From the NCBI GenBank assembly GCA_023055505.1, contig JALIRH010000003.1, positions 32,428,842 through 32,492,841 of the forward strand: a DNA stretch of 64,000 nucleotides, given 5' to 3'. The DNA comes from Callipepla californica brunnescens. Taxonomy: Eukaryota; Chordata; Aves; Galliformes; Odontophoridae. Below, piece after piece: positions 39,101 to 49,482 of the stretch. Made by a program: the position numbers and the translations under genes. The notes beneath the pieces were generated by a model that had not been told where the DNA came from, ran no database searches, and saw only the letters and a list, made by a program, of their open reading frames with translations. The stretch's first letter is position 1. Every line of letters starts with the position of its first letter.

Positions 39101-42100
39101 GGAAAAAGAAATGCTGCTCCTTTTTTACTTTATATAATTTTTTAATAGCTGTAAATCTCAACATACCTTAAGGTACTGTTGACTGCTCCCAGTTTGTTAG
39201 CTTGCTCACAGTCTTCCAATTCTCTGGAATTATTTGCAGCTTTTGAATACTGTAAGAAAGGTCATATTTAACATACAAATAAGTTACTTAAAATCCACTG
39301 AAAACCGGTGATGTGAAACTTCTATTTTTAAGTTCGGCATCAACTAGTTCATATCAGGAAAAACCCTTGGATTCCAGAAACGGCAAGTAGTTTTTGGAAC
39401 TCTAGTTTTCTTCACTTAGAGTTATCAGGTCAATTTTACCCTGTGCAGCTAACTACCACAGAAGATTCAGCTAAATGTGTCAAAAGGCAATCATTCACCA
39501 CCCCTCAGAAACAGTTCAGCGTCCACTAGTTTCTGAGAAACAGGTACTTTGGAAAGTCTACCTGCCTACCCCAACAATTTTATGCTGAACATGATGTGGT
39601 ATTGCATGGAATACCTCTTTGGTTAGTTCAGGTCAGTCAACTCAGCCTCTTGGCCACCTAGCCTGCTCACTACTGCAACAGGGAGGAAGGCAGAGTGAGA
39701 AACAGAGGTCTTGATGTGCTGCAAGCACTGTTTGGCAACAATTACTTTACTGTTATGTCATACAGTTTGAGCCAGAATCCAAAATATAGTTCCATATGTA
39801 CTGCTACAAAATTAATTATTAGCAGCAAAACCTACTGAATATCAAAGCAGTGAAAGAGATTAAAAAGTCACTTAGATCTCACTAGGGGGAACTGCCAACC
39901 AACCAATCATTACTCTGGAAAGAACTTCTTGCTCAATTTTCTAAAATTTGCTACGTGTGGGGCTTTCTTTCACATCATACAGAAGGATGTTAAATGGAAA
40001 AACGTAAACAAGGAATGCATCTGACCTAGAATTCAACAGATACTGCTGATGAAATAAAATACTGAGATGCTGAGGTAAACATTCTACATGTCTAGAGTTG
40101 CAAACCTATCCCTACCCTGAAGAGAAAAATATTACTGCCAGGAAGATCATCCTAAATGTAAGTTCACAAACAGAATGCACATTCAAGTCCAAACCATCCT
40201 TTCAGGCATCGCTGTTCTCCAGTGTTTAGTAACAACAGCTATGCAAGTCCATTTATTTGACTACCAACTAGATCTGGAAAAAAATGCTTATTTTTGACAA
40301 ATCAGGATCTTGCTAAAAAAGAAGTTTCTGAAAGGAAATCAAGGTGTGCAGGAAGCAAAAACTGCTACTTATATCAGCCTACAGCTTTACAGAAGGTGAC
40401 CTGTACTCAGAAAGGAACAAAGGATTTGATATCAGGCATTCTGTGGTCATGTTGCTGCCTCATTCACCGATTCAGTCTGCACCAACTCTCAAGCTGTTGA
40501 AGACTTGTAATGATGCAATGGTACCAGCTACATCAGGAGCACTCTAATTCAAAGAGGTGCAAAGCAGCATATATGAGCTGATGTTAACTGCATCACTGCT
40601 AACCATAAAGATCTGCAATAAAAAGTCACACCTACTGTAACGTTAAAGTCTTATTTTGTAAGCTCCTTCTGAATTAAACAACTACTTACTTTATTAGAGC
40701 TCCCAGCTTTAATTCCAACAGGTATTTTGCTCTAAAAAACAGAAAAAGAAGGTTTTCACACTGCTCACAGAAATGATTATGCTTGATTAAAATCTAGCAA
40801 TTACGTACCATTTCTACAGAGACCAATTAGCTATCTTCTTTGCTTTCCCAGCATTGTAATGCTTCTGAATATACATCTTAGACTCAATCATTTCTACTAA
40901 TAATATTAATAAATTTAAGACCTTAGAGTACTGATTACATTTCTTCTTTTGAAAGAAAGTCATTTTATCGCTCTTTTGTTTGATCTTACATCCATTAACA
41001 AATAGTTAGAAACGAAGATGAACTTTTTTTGGCTGATAAGTATAGATTAACCTTACAACTGAACTTCAGCATCATTAATGAAGCCTGCAGAAAATTATGC
41101 ATGTAACACCTAAAAAATTAAATTGTTAAACTTAGTATTTATCACAAGTTTGAGGAAGACCATCTTTAAACTGGAAGTACAGGATTCCAAACAGGCTAAC
41201 TAATAACAAACTTCTGTCTCTCATGCCTTCTGAAAACCCATGCTGCACATTACATACCTGCCCTGATCAGTTACTTGAATGACAAAGTGCCAATAACTGT
41301 GAACTCTAGTCTCTACCATAAAGGTTTGTTAAACTACGTTTGCAAAATGCTTTGTCATCTGTAAAGGAAGAGATCTACACCAAACTATTAGGACTTACTA
41401 TATGCTTAATAGAAAGAATTCTACATATAGGAAGCTAAGTACCCATTCCCACAATCACCTACTCACAAAATTCTTTCAGAAACCTTTTGTTTTACACTCA
41501 GATTAATGCTTGCTTAACCTGACAGCACACAGAATATCTTCTCAATATCAAAAGCAAAATAAAAATTTAAATACAAGGTTTATAAACTTGCCAATTTTCT
41601 GCTTATTAATACATAAATGTAAGTTTTTCTGCATTTTGATCTTTATTCTGATAAAGTTTAATATATTAAACTAGTGGAAGTTAGTTTTTTTTTTTTTAAG
41701 AGATGACATTGACTACTTCTAGAACTTGTTTTCTCAGCCACATTTAAGCTATCTGTTTTACACTTGCATTTACTAGGAAATAAACCTATTAGAGGTGGAG
41801 ATTTTATGCAAGGCAGTCTGTTTTTATCAGAGAGCCAAATCAAGCTGTACAAGGACAGGAATATACTGCTGATATACTAACAACTATTCCAGCACTTGAC
41901 TTATTGACAGTGTAACCATTTCCTTGAGAAAACTATATACTGTAACTAGACACAAGGTTAAAAACCACTCATTTCAACTTACTGAAACTACAAAATGATA
42001 TTACAACAAAGATTTTAGCTTTACTATAGTGGAAAAGTACAACAGACAATATTACTCACTGAAATTAAACAAGCTGTTTAGTCAAACAACCCTTCTCTAT

Positions 42101-45100
42101 TGCATAGTATTTGATGCATACCTCAGGACAAGGCTCTACGTGACAATCTTTGATAGAACAATGGCCATCATCAGCCCAGAATGGACACGGTCTCTTTAGA
42201 TTCACCTAAACATACAAAAACAAAAGGTTACAATCAACATTTAAGGCAATTCAAAAAACAAAGAACCCAATATGAGGAAATGGTTTCAAATTAAATGAGA
42301 GGATAAAAGGAAAAGGATTCAATTTAGTACTTCAAAGCATGCGTGACTATAAATATACTTATGTATTTAAGCACTCTAAGAGCATACAAGCTCAAGCTGA
42401 CTACATTGGAGTTGTTCCATGGGGACCATTGCCATTAACAACTCTTTTGCATTAGCCATTTCCATATTAGTAAGCATAGTGATGAAGCACTACAACATCA
42501 CCACTCCTAGACTGAAGACTACAAGATTTGAGGTGTGATCAACTATAAGCACTGCAGAACCACACCATCTTGGAAAATTAAAATTACAAATGAAAAGCAT
42601 CTCTCCCTAGTAGCTACCACTACATTTAGGACAAAAAAAATAAATAAAAAATCAGCTCTACAATTTTCAAAGTAAAAAAAAAAAACTGTTTCCTTTCTTT
42701 TGCATAAGATTTTAGGCATTAATGACTATACACTTCAGTTTAAAACAGTACTGCTTACAACAAAAAATCTGTATGAAAGATGAGGTAGGACCACACACAA
42801 AGTATGATCTGCAGAACTGCTGCTGAAATTAAGGCAAGCCCTACATTTGCAGGATGAAATCACTGTTGCTGAGTTTTATAGTCCTGTAGACCTGTTACGG
42901 CTCATCTTCAAATATTTTGCTTTGTATCTTCCTCTTGCCTTCGGAGAACCTAATTACCACTTCCACTAAAAGATATTTTCACTAAAGTTGTAAATACCTT
43001 ACTTCTGAAAACTGTATCATGCAGCAATAGAGGGTGATCCCACTCTTTATTGCTTACTCAGAGGAAAGATCCTAGAACTTCTTTCTCACGCTCACAATCC
43101 CATCTTACATTAATTTAGTACTTGTCTGATTTTAGATCAATAACTTGCTGTGTACTAAAAAAACAAGCAAATTCACATTCTAAAGAATCTGCCAGGTTAA
43201 AGAGAATCACTGGTGTAACACTGCAGGACAAGATCAAGATCCAAAAGCAAGGAAGAAGCAGGGATGGCCTAGCCTGCCCTGAAGGACTGGAACCTCCTTT
43301 TGCCAGTAGTTGGTAACAGTGTGATTAGCTCAGTCAAAATGTAACTTCATTTTCAAATTCAGAACATCTGAAACTAAGAGCATCAGTCTTCAAAATGTTC
43401 TGTTCACCCAGTTCAAACAGTGAGAGAAAACAAGATGTAGAAGATTGATATCACTCTACTTGAAAATAGCTGCAGCTGTTTTTCAAAGAAATCAAGTCTT
43501 CCTAGCTGGCAAGCACTAAAATCAGAACTAGGACAGAAGCTGATAAGAAAAGGAAATCATTGCAATAATTCAATTTCAAATCACCCACATTACTCAGAAG
43601 ACAAGTGCTTTACAATGTCAGAAAGATGTTAATAATCCTCTCCCAGACACAGCAGCACAGAGATGGTATCTTTAAAAATACCACTTATTGGCTGAATGAA
43701 AGAAGCCATGATCCTACTGTCACTGACTCCAGGATTAACACAGCGAGCGTAAGACCTCTTACAAGCATAACTGTCAGGGACTGACAACCTGCTACAACCC
43801 AATCAAAGACCTGTCAGTTTTTAAAAGACAACATAATACAGCTGATCTGGATCTGCAGTGCTCCTTATATTTTACAGATTTTATTTAAATTAATCAGGAA
43901 AAAAGGTCATTGTAATCATACCTTGTAATACCTGAAGTAATCACGTTCTTGCAGTTTCTGTATTTTGGGGAAGATCTTGAAAGTATTGAAGTCATCAATG
44001 CTTTCTATGTCACATAAGCAATCATCTAGGACACCTGTGAGCTATTAAGAGAACACATTGCATTGATTTTTAATCAAGAAATGAAATGTTAACTACAGGA
44101 AAAAAAAAAAACTGAAAATATAGCAGCCAAAATGTATACTAGTGAAATGCAGTTTAACCAAATACAGCAAAAAAACAAAACAAAACCTCATTATTAAAGC
44201 ACTATATAACATTTCACAACTTTGAGTAAAATAACAAACCTCCTCACTTCTTAAGCTTAAGTCCACTCCCAAATGCAATGCTGAACCAAAGTTAGTCAGA
44301 CTAACATTTTCAGAAATTAAACGTTTCAGCACATAGAACCCTCTAAGAAGCACTCTATGAAGGCACATTATATTAGCACATCAGAACTGCATACCAAATA
44401 TTTTCCTATGAGCATTTACTCAGTGGATTTCCTAAAAAATAAAAAAATAAAAGAATTACACACTTATTTTTTAAGTACAAAAATATCCAGTTTCTTTAGC
44501 AGTATGGGTAAAGGGAGAATAAGTACTTTTGTGCCCAAGAAGATAGTGAACTCAACTAAGTTGTACAAACATTAGGAAAACCATGTACAGCCACCTACAC
44601 TGTATAGGTCCCAGGCCACATCACATTTGTGATGGAACAGAAAGGCACTGAATTAGTTTAAGACCCTCTTCCTGTTAAGAGCTGCACACAAGCACAGAGT
44701 CACCCCTGCCAGCACAGGGCAGAGAGTCTAAGTTACTTGTCTTCTGCAACAATTTTCCTAAGACCCTGACAGTGCCTTAACCAAAAGACAAACACCAAAA
44801 GTGTGATTTCTTTATTTGTACAATAAGCTTCCTTACATCTAAACCAAACTACTTCCAAGCAAAGCTTCTTAAACAAATATAAACATCTTTGAAAAGACCT
44901 TCGAACATGTTTGAAGATGAATGGAATCAAGCACTACTAATTACTGTTATTATTCATCCACACATGAAATTCTTCAGTGTAAATGATAGCTTAGAAAGGA
45001 AATAAAATAGGGAAGCCTGCACATTTCGTATTTTACACAGGCTTAGAATACCTGGCTAAGGAAAGGTTATGTACAGAAGGAGAATTTTTTCTCCACAGAT

Positions 45101-48100
45101 TTCACAGCTAGGTTATGAAATTATCTAATCTATTTTATGCATGATAAATCACTCCACTACTTTACAACAAAGATGCTGTTATATAACCCAGCTTGATATC
45201 AAAAAGTCACTAGAAACCACATTGCAGGCTTTTACTATTATAAAGCATAAAGAAGGCCTGGAAATTGGATTTCCCATCATCCTCAGTGATTAAAATGATA
45301 CCAAGGCAGTTAAGCATTCTAGCAGATAAGTCACCTTCTATAGCTCTTACTTTTCCTGACACACTAAACAGACTGTCACAGTTCAACAGAGATCACAGAA
45401 TCACACACCAAGTTGGATGGGAGAGGGCCTTAAAGCCCATCCAACCCCATGCCATGGGCAGGGCCAGCAGCTTAAGCTGCCCAGGGCTTCATCCAACATG
45501 CCCTTGAGCACCTCCAGGAATGGGTCACCCACAGCTTCCTGTGCCAGGGCCTCACCACTCTATGAGCAAAGAATTTCTTCCCAACATCTAATATAAATCT
45601 TCCCTCTTTCAGTCTAAAACCATTCCCCTTTGTCCCGTCGCGATCAGACGAAAAAAGTCATCCCCCTGTTTATATGCTCCCTTCAACTACTGGAAGGCCA
45701 CAACAAGGTCTCCCCAGAGCCTTCTCATCTCTGAAGAAGCAAAGCCTCCTCAGCCTATCTTCAGATAGGCTTCCTTAATATTATTTGATTTCAAGCCTAG
45801 GCAAACAGATCAAAAACATTACATGCATTCACATGATTTTCAAAAAAAGCTCACAGCCCACATGATTACTGACTAGGAAGACAAAAGCTATTCTTGATCC
45901 TTACAGAAATAAAAACTCCATGTATTTTAATCTACAACTGCATTAGAGAAATACAACTTTCATAATGGTCACATGTATGCAGAAAATAGATGCACCATCT
46001 TTACATTCTTACTACAAAGCAAACAGCAGTGCACTTCACTAGAATAACAAAAGCAAAAGGCAAGTGAACATCTGACTCAAATATTATTCAACTATATTAA
46101 CAGGATATATGAAGAACAATCACTTATTACGATGAAAGCACACAGTAAGGATGAGCTGAGAGATTGTTTTTGGACTTGAAAGATGTAGAGCAGGAAATTA
46201 TTTTGCTTACCACCTCTCACTGCTTCACTGCTCACAAAAATATTTATACCATCTACGCAGAACTCAAAGTGTTTTTCTTTAGGTGCAAATGTTCCAAATT
46301 CACATGTAGCACTTACAGTGTCAAGTACACAGAAAAAAAAAACACACAACTGTAGTCCTTTTATTAACTAAGATGGCAATCTAACTGACATCACAGCTTG
46401 GCCAGATATCCCTGATAACATTTTGATTCTAAGAACACCTTTCCAAACACAGCACAGATTACTCAGAAGATTATGAAGAACCAAAATAACCTAGTCCCTC
46501 AAACTAGAACAGCTCGAAGAAATTTTTAAGAGAAAAATAAATTTGAAGAAACAGAGTTTTGCTTGCTTGTTCTTGTTACTTTCTCATAACTTTTTTTAAA
46601 CTGGAACAGTTGGCTTCCAACATACATAAAACAGGAAAATCAGTGTTTCCTTGGAAGAAGCACTCTAAAATTAAACTATGCTACATTTGCAGCGAAACAG
46701 AATTCAGAGTCATTTGACAGCACATGTGAAAAGCCAGTACTGCACATGAGAGTCAGTTCATAGCATGCTAACACAGCAGCAATGCAGACTTCTATTGCCC
46801 CAGTTAGGGCTCTTGTTATTAGCACAGATACACTTAATGACAGAACACCAAGGAAGTGTGCTACATGTGCTAAGAGTAATGTAGAAAACAGCTTCATGTT
46901 GTCCCCCCCCCCCCCCCCGCTCTTTTTCAAAGTGAAAACATGGAAATAAGAGCAACATGTTACACAGTTAAACCTATGTAACGTACAACCTACTCTGCTA
47001 TTCAAACAACTGGTATTTCGCCTTCTTAAACTATGCTATACCAGCTAATTCACCCCATAAAAACACAGCAAAACTGACCTTTAAGTTACCACAATTTTTA
47101 TTACAACAGCCAAGTATCAAGCTTACGTTTAAACTGCTGATTACTTCAAACTCTATGATAAACTCTAGAAACATTACCCTAACATAATATGTGACTGAAG
47201 TCAGACAGATTCAGGTTCCTATTCCTTTCTTTCCAACACTCTTATGAATGTATTTCCATTCATAGTTAAAGCTATTTTACTTCTTGCAGAGATATCAGAG
47301 CTGCATTGGAGACATCAAGCTTCTCCATGATAAATGACGCTTTCGCAAGAAAAGGTCAATGTCCAACCTGCATCAATTTCTCCTTAAGAAATCTGCAAGG
47401 CAAGAAGTATTTGGCACATCAACACAGTGGAAAAAATGAAACGTATATTCTAACGAGCAGCATACTTCTACAACCAAACTTATTAGTGTTATCAGGTTGC
47501 TGCACTTTAATTGCTCCAACAATGAGATGCCCACTTGGGACACTCTGTTTTCTTCCTTAATGTTTTATTTGCCATAGCTGAACAAGAGAAAAGCTACGGG
47601 TAACATGACTCCAAGAGCTAATGGCCAGCTTATCTTTCCTTGGCGCAAGTCGAACTCCTGCTGTTTAAACTCTGAGTACAATAAGCTAACAGTTCTGTGA
47701 AATAACAAAAGCCAATCTCCCCGCCAAGCATGATAAAGTCATGACAGTTTGTTAATGTCTTCATTAAGAATCACAATTACATCAGTATTACAGTAAGATA
47801 ACAATAAAGAAGGGCTTTATTTTAACCTCAGGAAACAACACGTAACAAGAGGAAACACAGAGGAGGGCAGCGGAGGGCTGGGGACAGGTTCTGTGCCAGA
47901 GGGCAGTGGGAGTGGGACAGGCTGCACAGGGCAGTGGGCACAGCCCCGAGTTCAGGGAGCGTTAGGGCATCGCTCTGTGACATATGGTCTGATTTTCTGG
48001 GTGCCACGAGGAGCCAGGAGTTGGATTAGATGACCACGTAGGTCTCTTTCAATTACTCTACGGTTCTACAAACAGAAAAACTGCAATCAAAGCGATCTGC

Positions 48101-48789
48101 GTCGCTGCCTTGAGTGGCCACTTGCAATACAGCACATTACACGAAAGAGAAAATTAGAAAATAATAAAAACAATAATCAAGGACATAAGAAACACGCTGC
48201 TCTGCATGCTCGCTACTAGCAACAGTCCCATACAAGCAGAGGGCAATGCCTTCGGCCCAGCTGACGCGCCCCCTCCTTGACACCAGCTGTTACCCAGCCA
48301 CAGCCGCCCCGCTGACCAGCAGCGGAACCCCACTCGCCAACAGCGATCTTCCTGAAGGCAGCTTCCAGGCAGAAGGGACACTCACCCTCCTGACGCAACT
48401 ACAAGCCAAGCCCGGGCACCGACACAACACGCGGCCGCTCAGACTCCACCAGCACTCCTGAGCTCCGGCCCGAGGGTTACTGTCTCAACGCAGCGCCCAC
48501 GGCCGTAGCGAGCTAAGCGCGCGGCGGACCGTTACACGCGAGCGCTGCCGCCGCCGGGCCCCGCAGCCGCCGCCTGAGGCACTCGCTGCCTGAGCGCGGC
48601 CCCACGCGCCGGAGGCACTCGGCCGCCGGGCCCGGGCTGCGGCCCGCCACTACATCCCCCACCCCACTCTCCGCTCCCGCCGCATCTCCCCACCTGGGCC
48701 TCCGCGGCCAGCACGCAGCCCAGGGCCGCCAGCAGCCGCGTCGCCCACCGAGCCCGCGTCGCTGTGCACCGGCCGCCGCCGCCGCTCAT
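27063..48789 (-). CDS. ERO1B: ERO1B, endoplasmic reticulum oxidoreductin 1 beta (complete, 16 coding exons)
   Basis: Sixteen coding exons join in frame to 1398 nt, 465 residues plus TAA; the human protein is about 467. ERO1B is a FAD enzyme of the ER lumen that takes electrons from protein disulfide isomerase and passes them to oxygen, giving peroxide. Residues 1-32 form a signal peptide (core [14 protein letters not shown]). The shuttle disulfide is Cys93-Cys98 (CHVEPC). The active-site motif is CVGCDKC with Cys391-Cys394. Residues matching the FAD contacts of the family are kept: Arg184, Thr186, Trp197, Ser249, His252, Arg284 and Arg297. Sequons occur at N120, N138, N143 and N381. All donors are GT. 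Exon 9 is only 12 nt. The promoter holds an exact ER-stress element, fitting the known induction by the unfolded protein response. ERO1A is excluded by beta-specific stretches such as [10 protein letters not shown]. Confidence 0.97.
27961..28094 (-). CDS. ERO1B: ERO1B coding exon 15
   Basis: Residues 402-445 plus two bases of Arg446; starts [18 protein letters not shown] and ends [14 protein letters not shown]. Acceptor GCTTGTAG; donor AG|GTAAGG. Confidence 0.95.
29354..29440 (-). CDS. ERO1B: ERO1B coding exon 14 (active-site CxxC)
   Basis: Residues 373-401, including [20 protein letters not shown]. Cys391-Cys394 are the FAD-proximal active pair; Cys388 is the conserved third cysteine. N381 (NIS) is a sequon. 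Acceptor ATTGCTAG; donor CAG|GTATAG. Confidence 0.96.
29985..30054 (-). CDS. ERO1B: ERO1B coding exon 13
   Basis: It completes Lys349 and encodes residues 350-372 ([20 protein letters not shown] then SLK). Acceptor TTTCTTAG; donor AAG|GTGAAG; phase 0 at the 3' end. Confidence 0.95.
30850..31096 (-). CDS. ERO1B: ERO1B coding exon 12
   Basis: The largest coding exon: residues 267-348 plus two bases of Lys349. It includes [38 protein letters not shown] and a divergent acidic stretch [10 protein letters not shown]. Arg284 and Arg297 match FAD contacts. Acceptor TGCATAG; donor AA|GTAAGG. Confidence 0.95.
31244..31336 (-). CDS. ERO1B: ERO1B coding exon 11
   Basis: Residues 236-266 plus one base of Glu267: [20 protein letters not shown] followed by [10 protein letters not shown]. 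Ser249 and His252 match FAD contacts. Acceptor CCTCCACAG; donor G|GTAATT. Confidence 0.96.
32761..32787 (-). CDS. ERO1B: ERO1B coding exon 10 (27 nt)
   Basis: A second very short exon encoding ESFYTWLE (residues 228-235) between split Gly227 and Gly236. Acceptor CTTTACAG; donor G|GTAAAT. The SFYTWLEG motif is strongly conserved in the family. Confidence 0.93.
34048..34059 (-). CDS. ERO1B: ERO1B coding exon 9, 12-nt microexon
   Basis: The twelve nucleotides GAGGAGATGATG finish Gly223, encode Gly-Asp-Asp and start Gly227. Acceptor CCCCCTAG; donor GTAAGT. It is required to restore the SRGxDDGESF stretch; human has Glu where this copy has Gly224. Skipping it keeps the frame and removes four residues, so it could be alternative. 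A 23-nt T run (minus strand) sits just upstream. Confidence 0.88.
34074..34096. repeat. 23-nt poly-A run (poly-T in ERO1B sense)
   Basis: A run of 23 A residues on the plus strand, 15 nt from the ERO1B microexon. In ERO1B orientation it is a long poly-T tract just ahead of the CCACAACCCCCTAG acceptor. Confidence 0.9.
35135..35181 (-). CDS. ERO1B: ERO1B coding exon 8
   Basis: A 47-nt exon for [15 protein letters not shown] (residues 208-222), flanked by split Lys207 and Gly223. Acceptor TTTTCTAG; donor G|GTGGGT. Confidence 0.94.
35270..35390 (-). CDS. ERO1B: ERO1B coding exon 7 (FAD site)
   Basis: Residues 167-206 plus two bases of Lys207. It contains [18 protein letters not shown] with Arg184, Thr186 and Trp197, equivalent to family FAD contacts, and NCF near the end. 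Acceptor TTATTTAG; donor AA|GTAATT. Confidence 0.95.
36883..36903. repeat. (AT)n microsatellite
   Basis: About ten AT units in an ERO1B intron, flanked by AT-rich sequence. A simple repeat. Confidence 0.9.
37273..37346 (-). CDS. ERO1B: ERO1B coding exon 6
   Basis: It completes Ser142 and encodes residues 143-166 ([20 protein letters not shown] then CELD) plus one base of Asp167. Acceptor TTTCCCTCAG; donor G|GTAAAA. Confidence 0.95.
39167..39249 (-). CDS. ERO1B: ERO1B coding exon 5
   Basis: Residues 115-141 plus two bases of Ser142; begins [16 protein letters not shown]. It has NNS and NST sequons. Acceptor TTTCTTACAG; donor AG|GTATGT. Confidence 0.95.
40690..40731 (-). CDS. ERO1B: ERO1B coding exon 4
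   Basis: A 42-nt exon for residues 101-114 ([14 protein letters not shown]), a segment typical of the beta paralogue. Acceptor TTTTTTAG; donor AAA|GTAAGT. Confidence 0.93.
42122..42205 (-). CDS. ERO1B: ERO1B coding exon 3 (shuttle disulfide)
   Basis: Residues 73-100, including [17 protein letters not shown] and then HVEPCPE. Cys93 and Cys98 form the CxxxxC shuttle pair that accepts electrons from PDI. Acceptor TTTAG; donor GAG|GTATGC; phase 0. Confidence 0.96.
43922..44041 (-). CDS. ERO1B: ERO1B coding exon 2
   Basis: Residues 33-72, from [20 protein letters not shown] to [10 protein letters not shown]. It contains the conserved CLCD cysteine pair that forms a structural disulfide in the family. 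Acceptor TTAATAG; donor AAG|GTATGA; phase 0. Confidence 0.95.
45392..45765 (-). mobile_element. CR1 LINE 3' fragment
   Basis: The plus strand shows the reverse complement of a CR1 tail: GATCACAGAATCACACACCA, GTTGGATGGGAGAGGGCCTT, CAAAGAATTTCTTCCCAACA and CTACTGGAAGGCCACAACAA. It is 5'-truncated and non-coding. It lies in ERO1B intron 1, in the same orientation as the host gene. Confidence 0.9.
46903..46918. repeat. Poly-C homopolymer (16 nt)
   Basis: Sixteen consecutive C residues in ERO1B intron 1 (a G-run in gene orientation). The length may be unreliable in sequencing. Confidence 0.9.
47886..48068 (+). mobile_element. CR1 LINE tail fragment
   Basis: It reads as a CR1 3' segment on the plus strand: GGGCAGTGGGCACAGCCCCG, then GAGCCAGGAGTTGGATTAGA and GATGACCACGTAGGTCTCTT, ending at CGGTTCT. 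It shares blocks with the copy at 55018-55411. It sits 0.6 kb downstream of the ERO1B first exon. Confidence 0.8.
48694..48789 (-). CDS. ERO1B: ERO1B coding exon 1 (signal peptide)
   Basis: It encodes residues 1-32, from [15 protein letters not shown] to LAAEAQ. The donor is CAG|GTGGGG. The ATG has A at -3. The frame stays open upstream to 49077, but the next in-frame ATG lies beyond the likely transcription start, so 48789 is the start. Signal cleavage is likely near AEA-Q. Confidence 0.93.
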
Positions 48790-48861
48790 GCTGCTCCCGC
48801 CGCTCCGCCCGCCGCGGCTGACGGGGGAGGGCGGCCCCACTCTCCACTGCCACAGGAAGCA

Positions 48862-48881
48862 GGCGGGCGGGCGGGCGGGCG
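48862..48881. repeat. (GGCG)5 tandem repeat in probable ERO1B 5'UTR
   Basis: Five GGCG units, 73-92 nt upstream of the ERO1B ATG. In mRNA sense it reads as CGCC repeats. Confidence 0.85.
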
Positions 48882-48970
48882 AAGAGAGGAGCAGCGGCAA
48901 CAGCAACACCTCCTCCCGGCGCGGCCCCCTCAAGCCCGCCCGCGCGCAGCAATAGCCACCGTAGCCCGCC

Positions 48971-48994
48971 GCGCGGCACGCTGGGGGCTGTAGT
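48971..48994 (-). promoter_or_regulatory. ZNF143/Staf-type (SBS) binding site
   Basis: In ERO1B orientation the site begins ACTACAGCCCCCAGCGTGCC, close to the consensus ACTACAATTCCCAGCATGCC, followed by the usual GC-containing flank. It is 182-205 nt upstream of the ATG. Such sites are typical of CpG-island promoters and often sit near the transcription start. Confidence 0.65.
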
Positions 48995-49042
48995 CTATCC
49001 CGCCCTCTCGCGGTTGGGTTGGGCGGGGACCTGGGCCGGCGC

Positions 49043-49061
49043 CCAATCGGAAAGGACCACG
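49043..49061 (+). promoter_or_regulatory. ER stress response element (CCAAT-N9-CCACG)
   Basis: CCAAT at 49043-49047, exactly nine bases, then CCACG at 49057-49061: a full match to the ERSE consensus bound by NF-Y and ATF6/XBP1. It lies 254-272 nt upstream of the ERO1B ATG and is inverted relative to the gene; ERSEs work in either orientation. It fits the reported induction of ERO1B by the unfolded protein response. Confidence 0.8.
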
Positions 49062-49098
49062 CGGGCCTCCAAAACAAGCGGGGAGGGAAGGGGTGCGG

Positions 49099-49110
49099 CG
49101 CGCATGCGCG
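49099..49110. promoter_or_regulatory. NRF1-type palindrome
   Basis: CGCGCATGCGCG is a perfect palindrome with the core GCGCATGCGC recognised by nuclear respiratory factor 1. It lies about 310 nt upstream of the ERO1B ATG. Confidence 0.5.
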
Positions 49111-49312
49111 CGAGGAGAGGCGCGAGCCGTGACAGAAAGCCCGCCGGCATCGGGTCTAAAGTGGAGACAAGTGCTAAAGTCAGGGAAACAACTTCTGTGA
49201 GCTTAAAAGTCTTTTAAATTGGCCATGGCCATGTCCGTAAGTGCCAGCGTGTCACGTATCTTTGCTTGAAAGAATAGTAGCTAAGAATCACAGAGACCAT
49301 GAAATGAAGCAG

Positions 49313-49482
49313 TATCATAGAATATCCTGCCGTAGAAGGGGTCCACGAGGATCATCAAGCCTAACTCCTGGCTCTACACGGCACCACCCAAAATCAAACT
49401 ATGTCTGAGGGCATCATCCAGATGCTAACTGAACTGCAGCAGCTTGGGGCCATGTCTGCTGCCCTGGGCAGCCTTTCCAGGG
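49313..49482 (-). mobile_element. CR1 LINE tail fragment
   Basis: The plus strand starts TCATAGAATATCCTGCCGTA, then GAAGGGGTCCACGAGGATCA and a GCACCACCCAAAATCAAACT block: the reverse complement of a CR1 end. It lies directly outside the ERO1B CpG island. Confidence 0.82.

Larger units (their letters stand above)
48430..49150 (-). promoter_or_regulatory. ERO1B: ERO1B CpG-island promoter
   Basis: A strongly GC- and CpG-rich block surrounds the ERO1B first coding exon, in sharp contrast with the AT-rich introns. There is no TATA box in the expected place. It contains a ZNF143-type site (48971-48994), an ER-stress element (49043-49061), an NRF1-type palindrome (49099-49110) and a GGCG tandem repeat in the probable 5'UTR (48862-48881). 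Transcription probably starts between about 48850 and 48980; that is inference. Confidence 0.85.

Noticed and set aside
48532..49077. 181-codon minus-strand ORF starting at 49077
   Set aside because: Only its middle part (48694-48789) is ERO1B exon 1. The upstream extension lies in promoter and 5'UTR sequence and the downstream end is intron; GC-rich DNA keeps frames open by chance.
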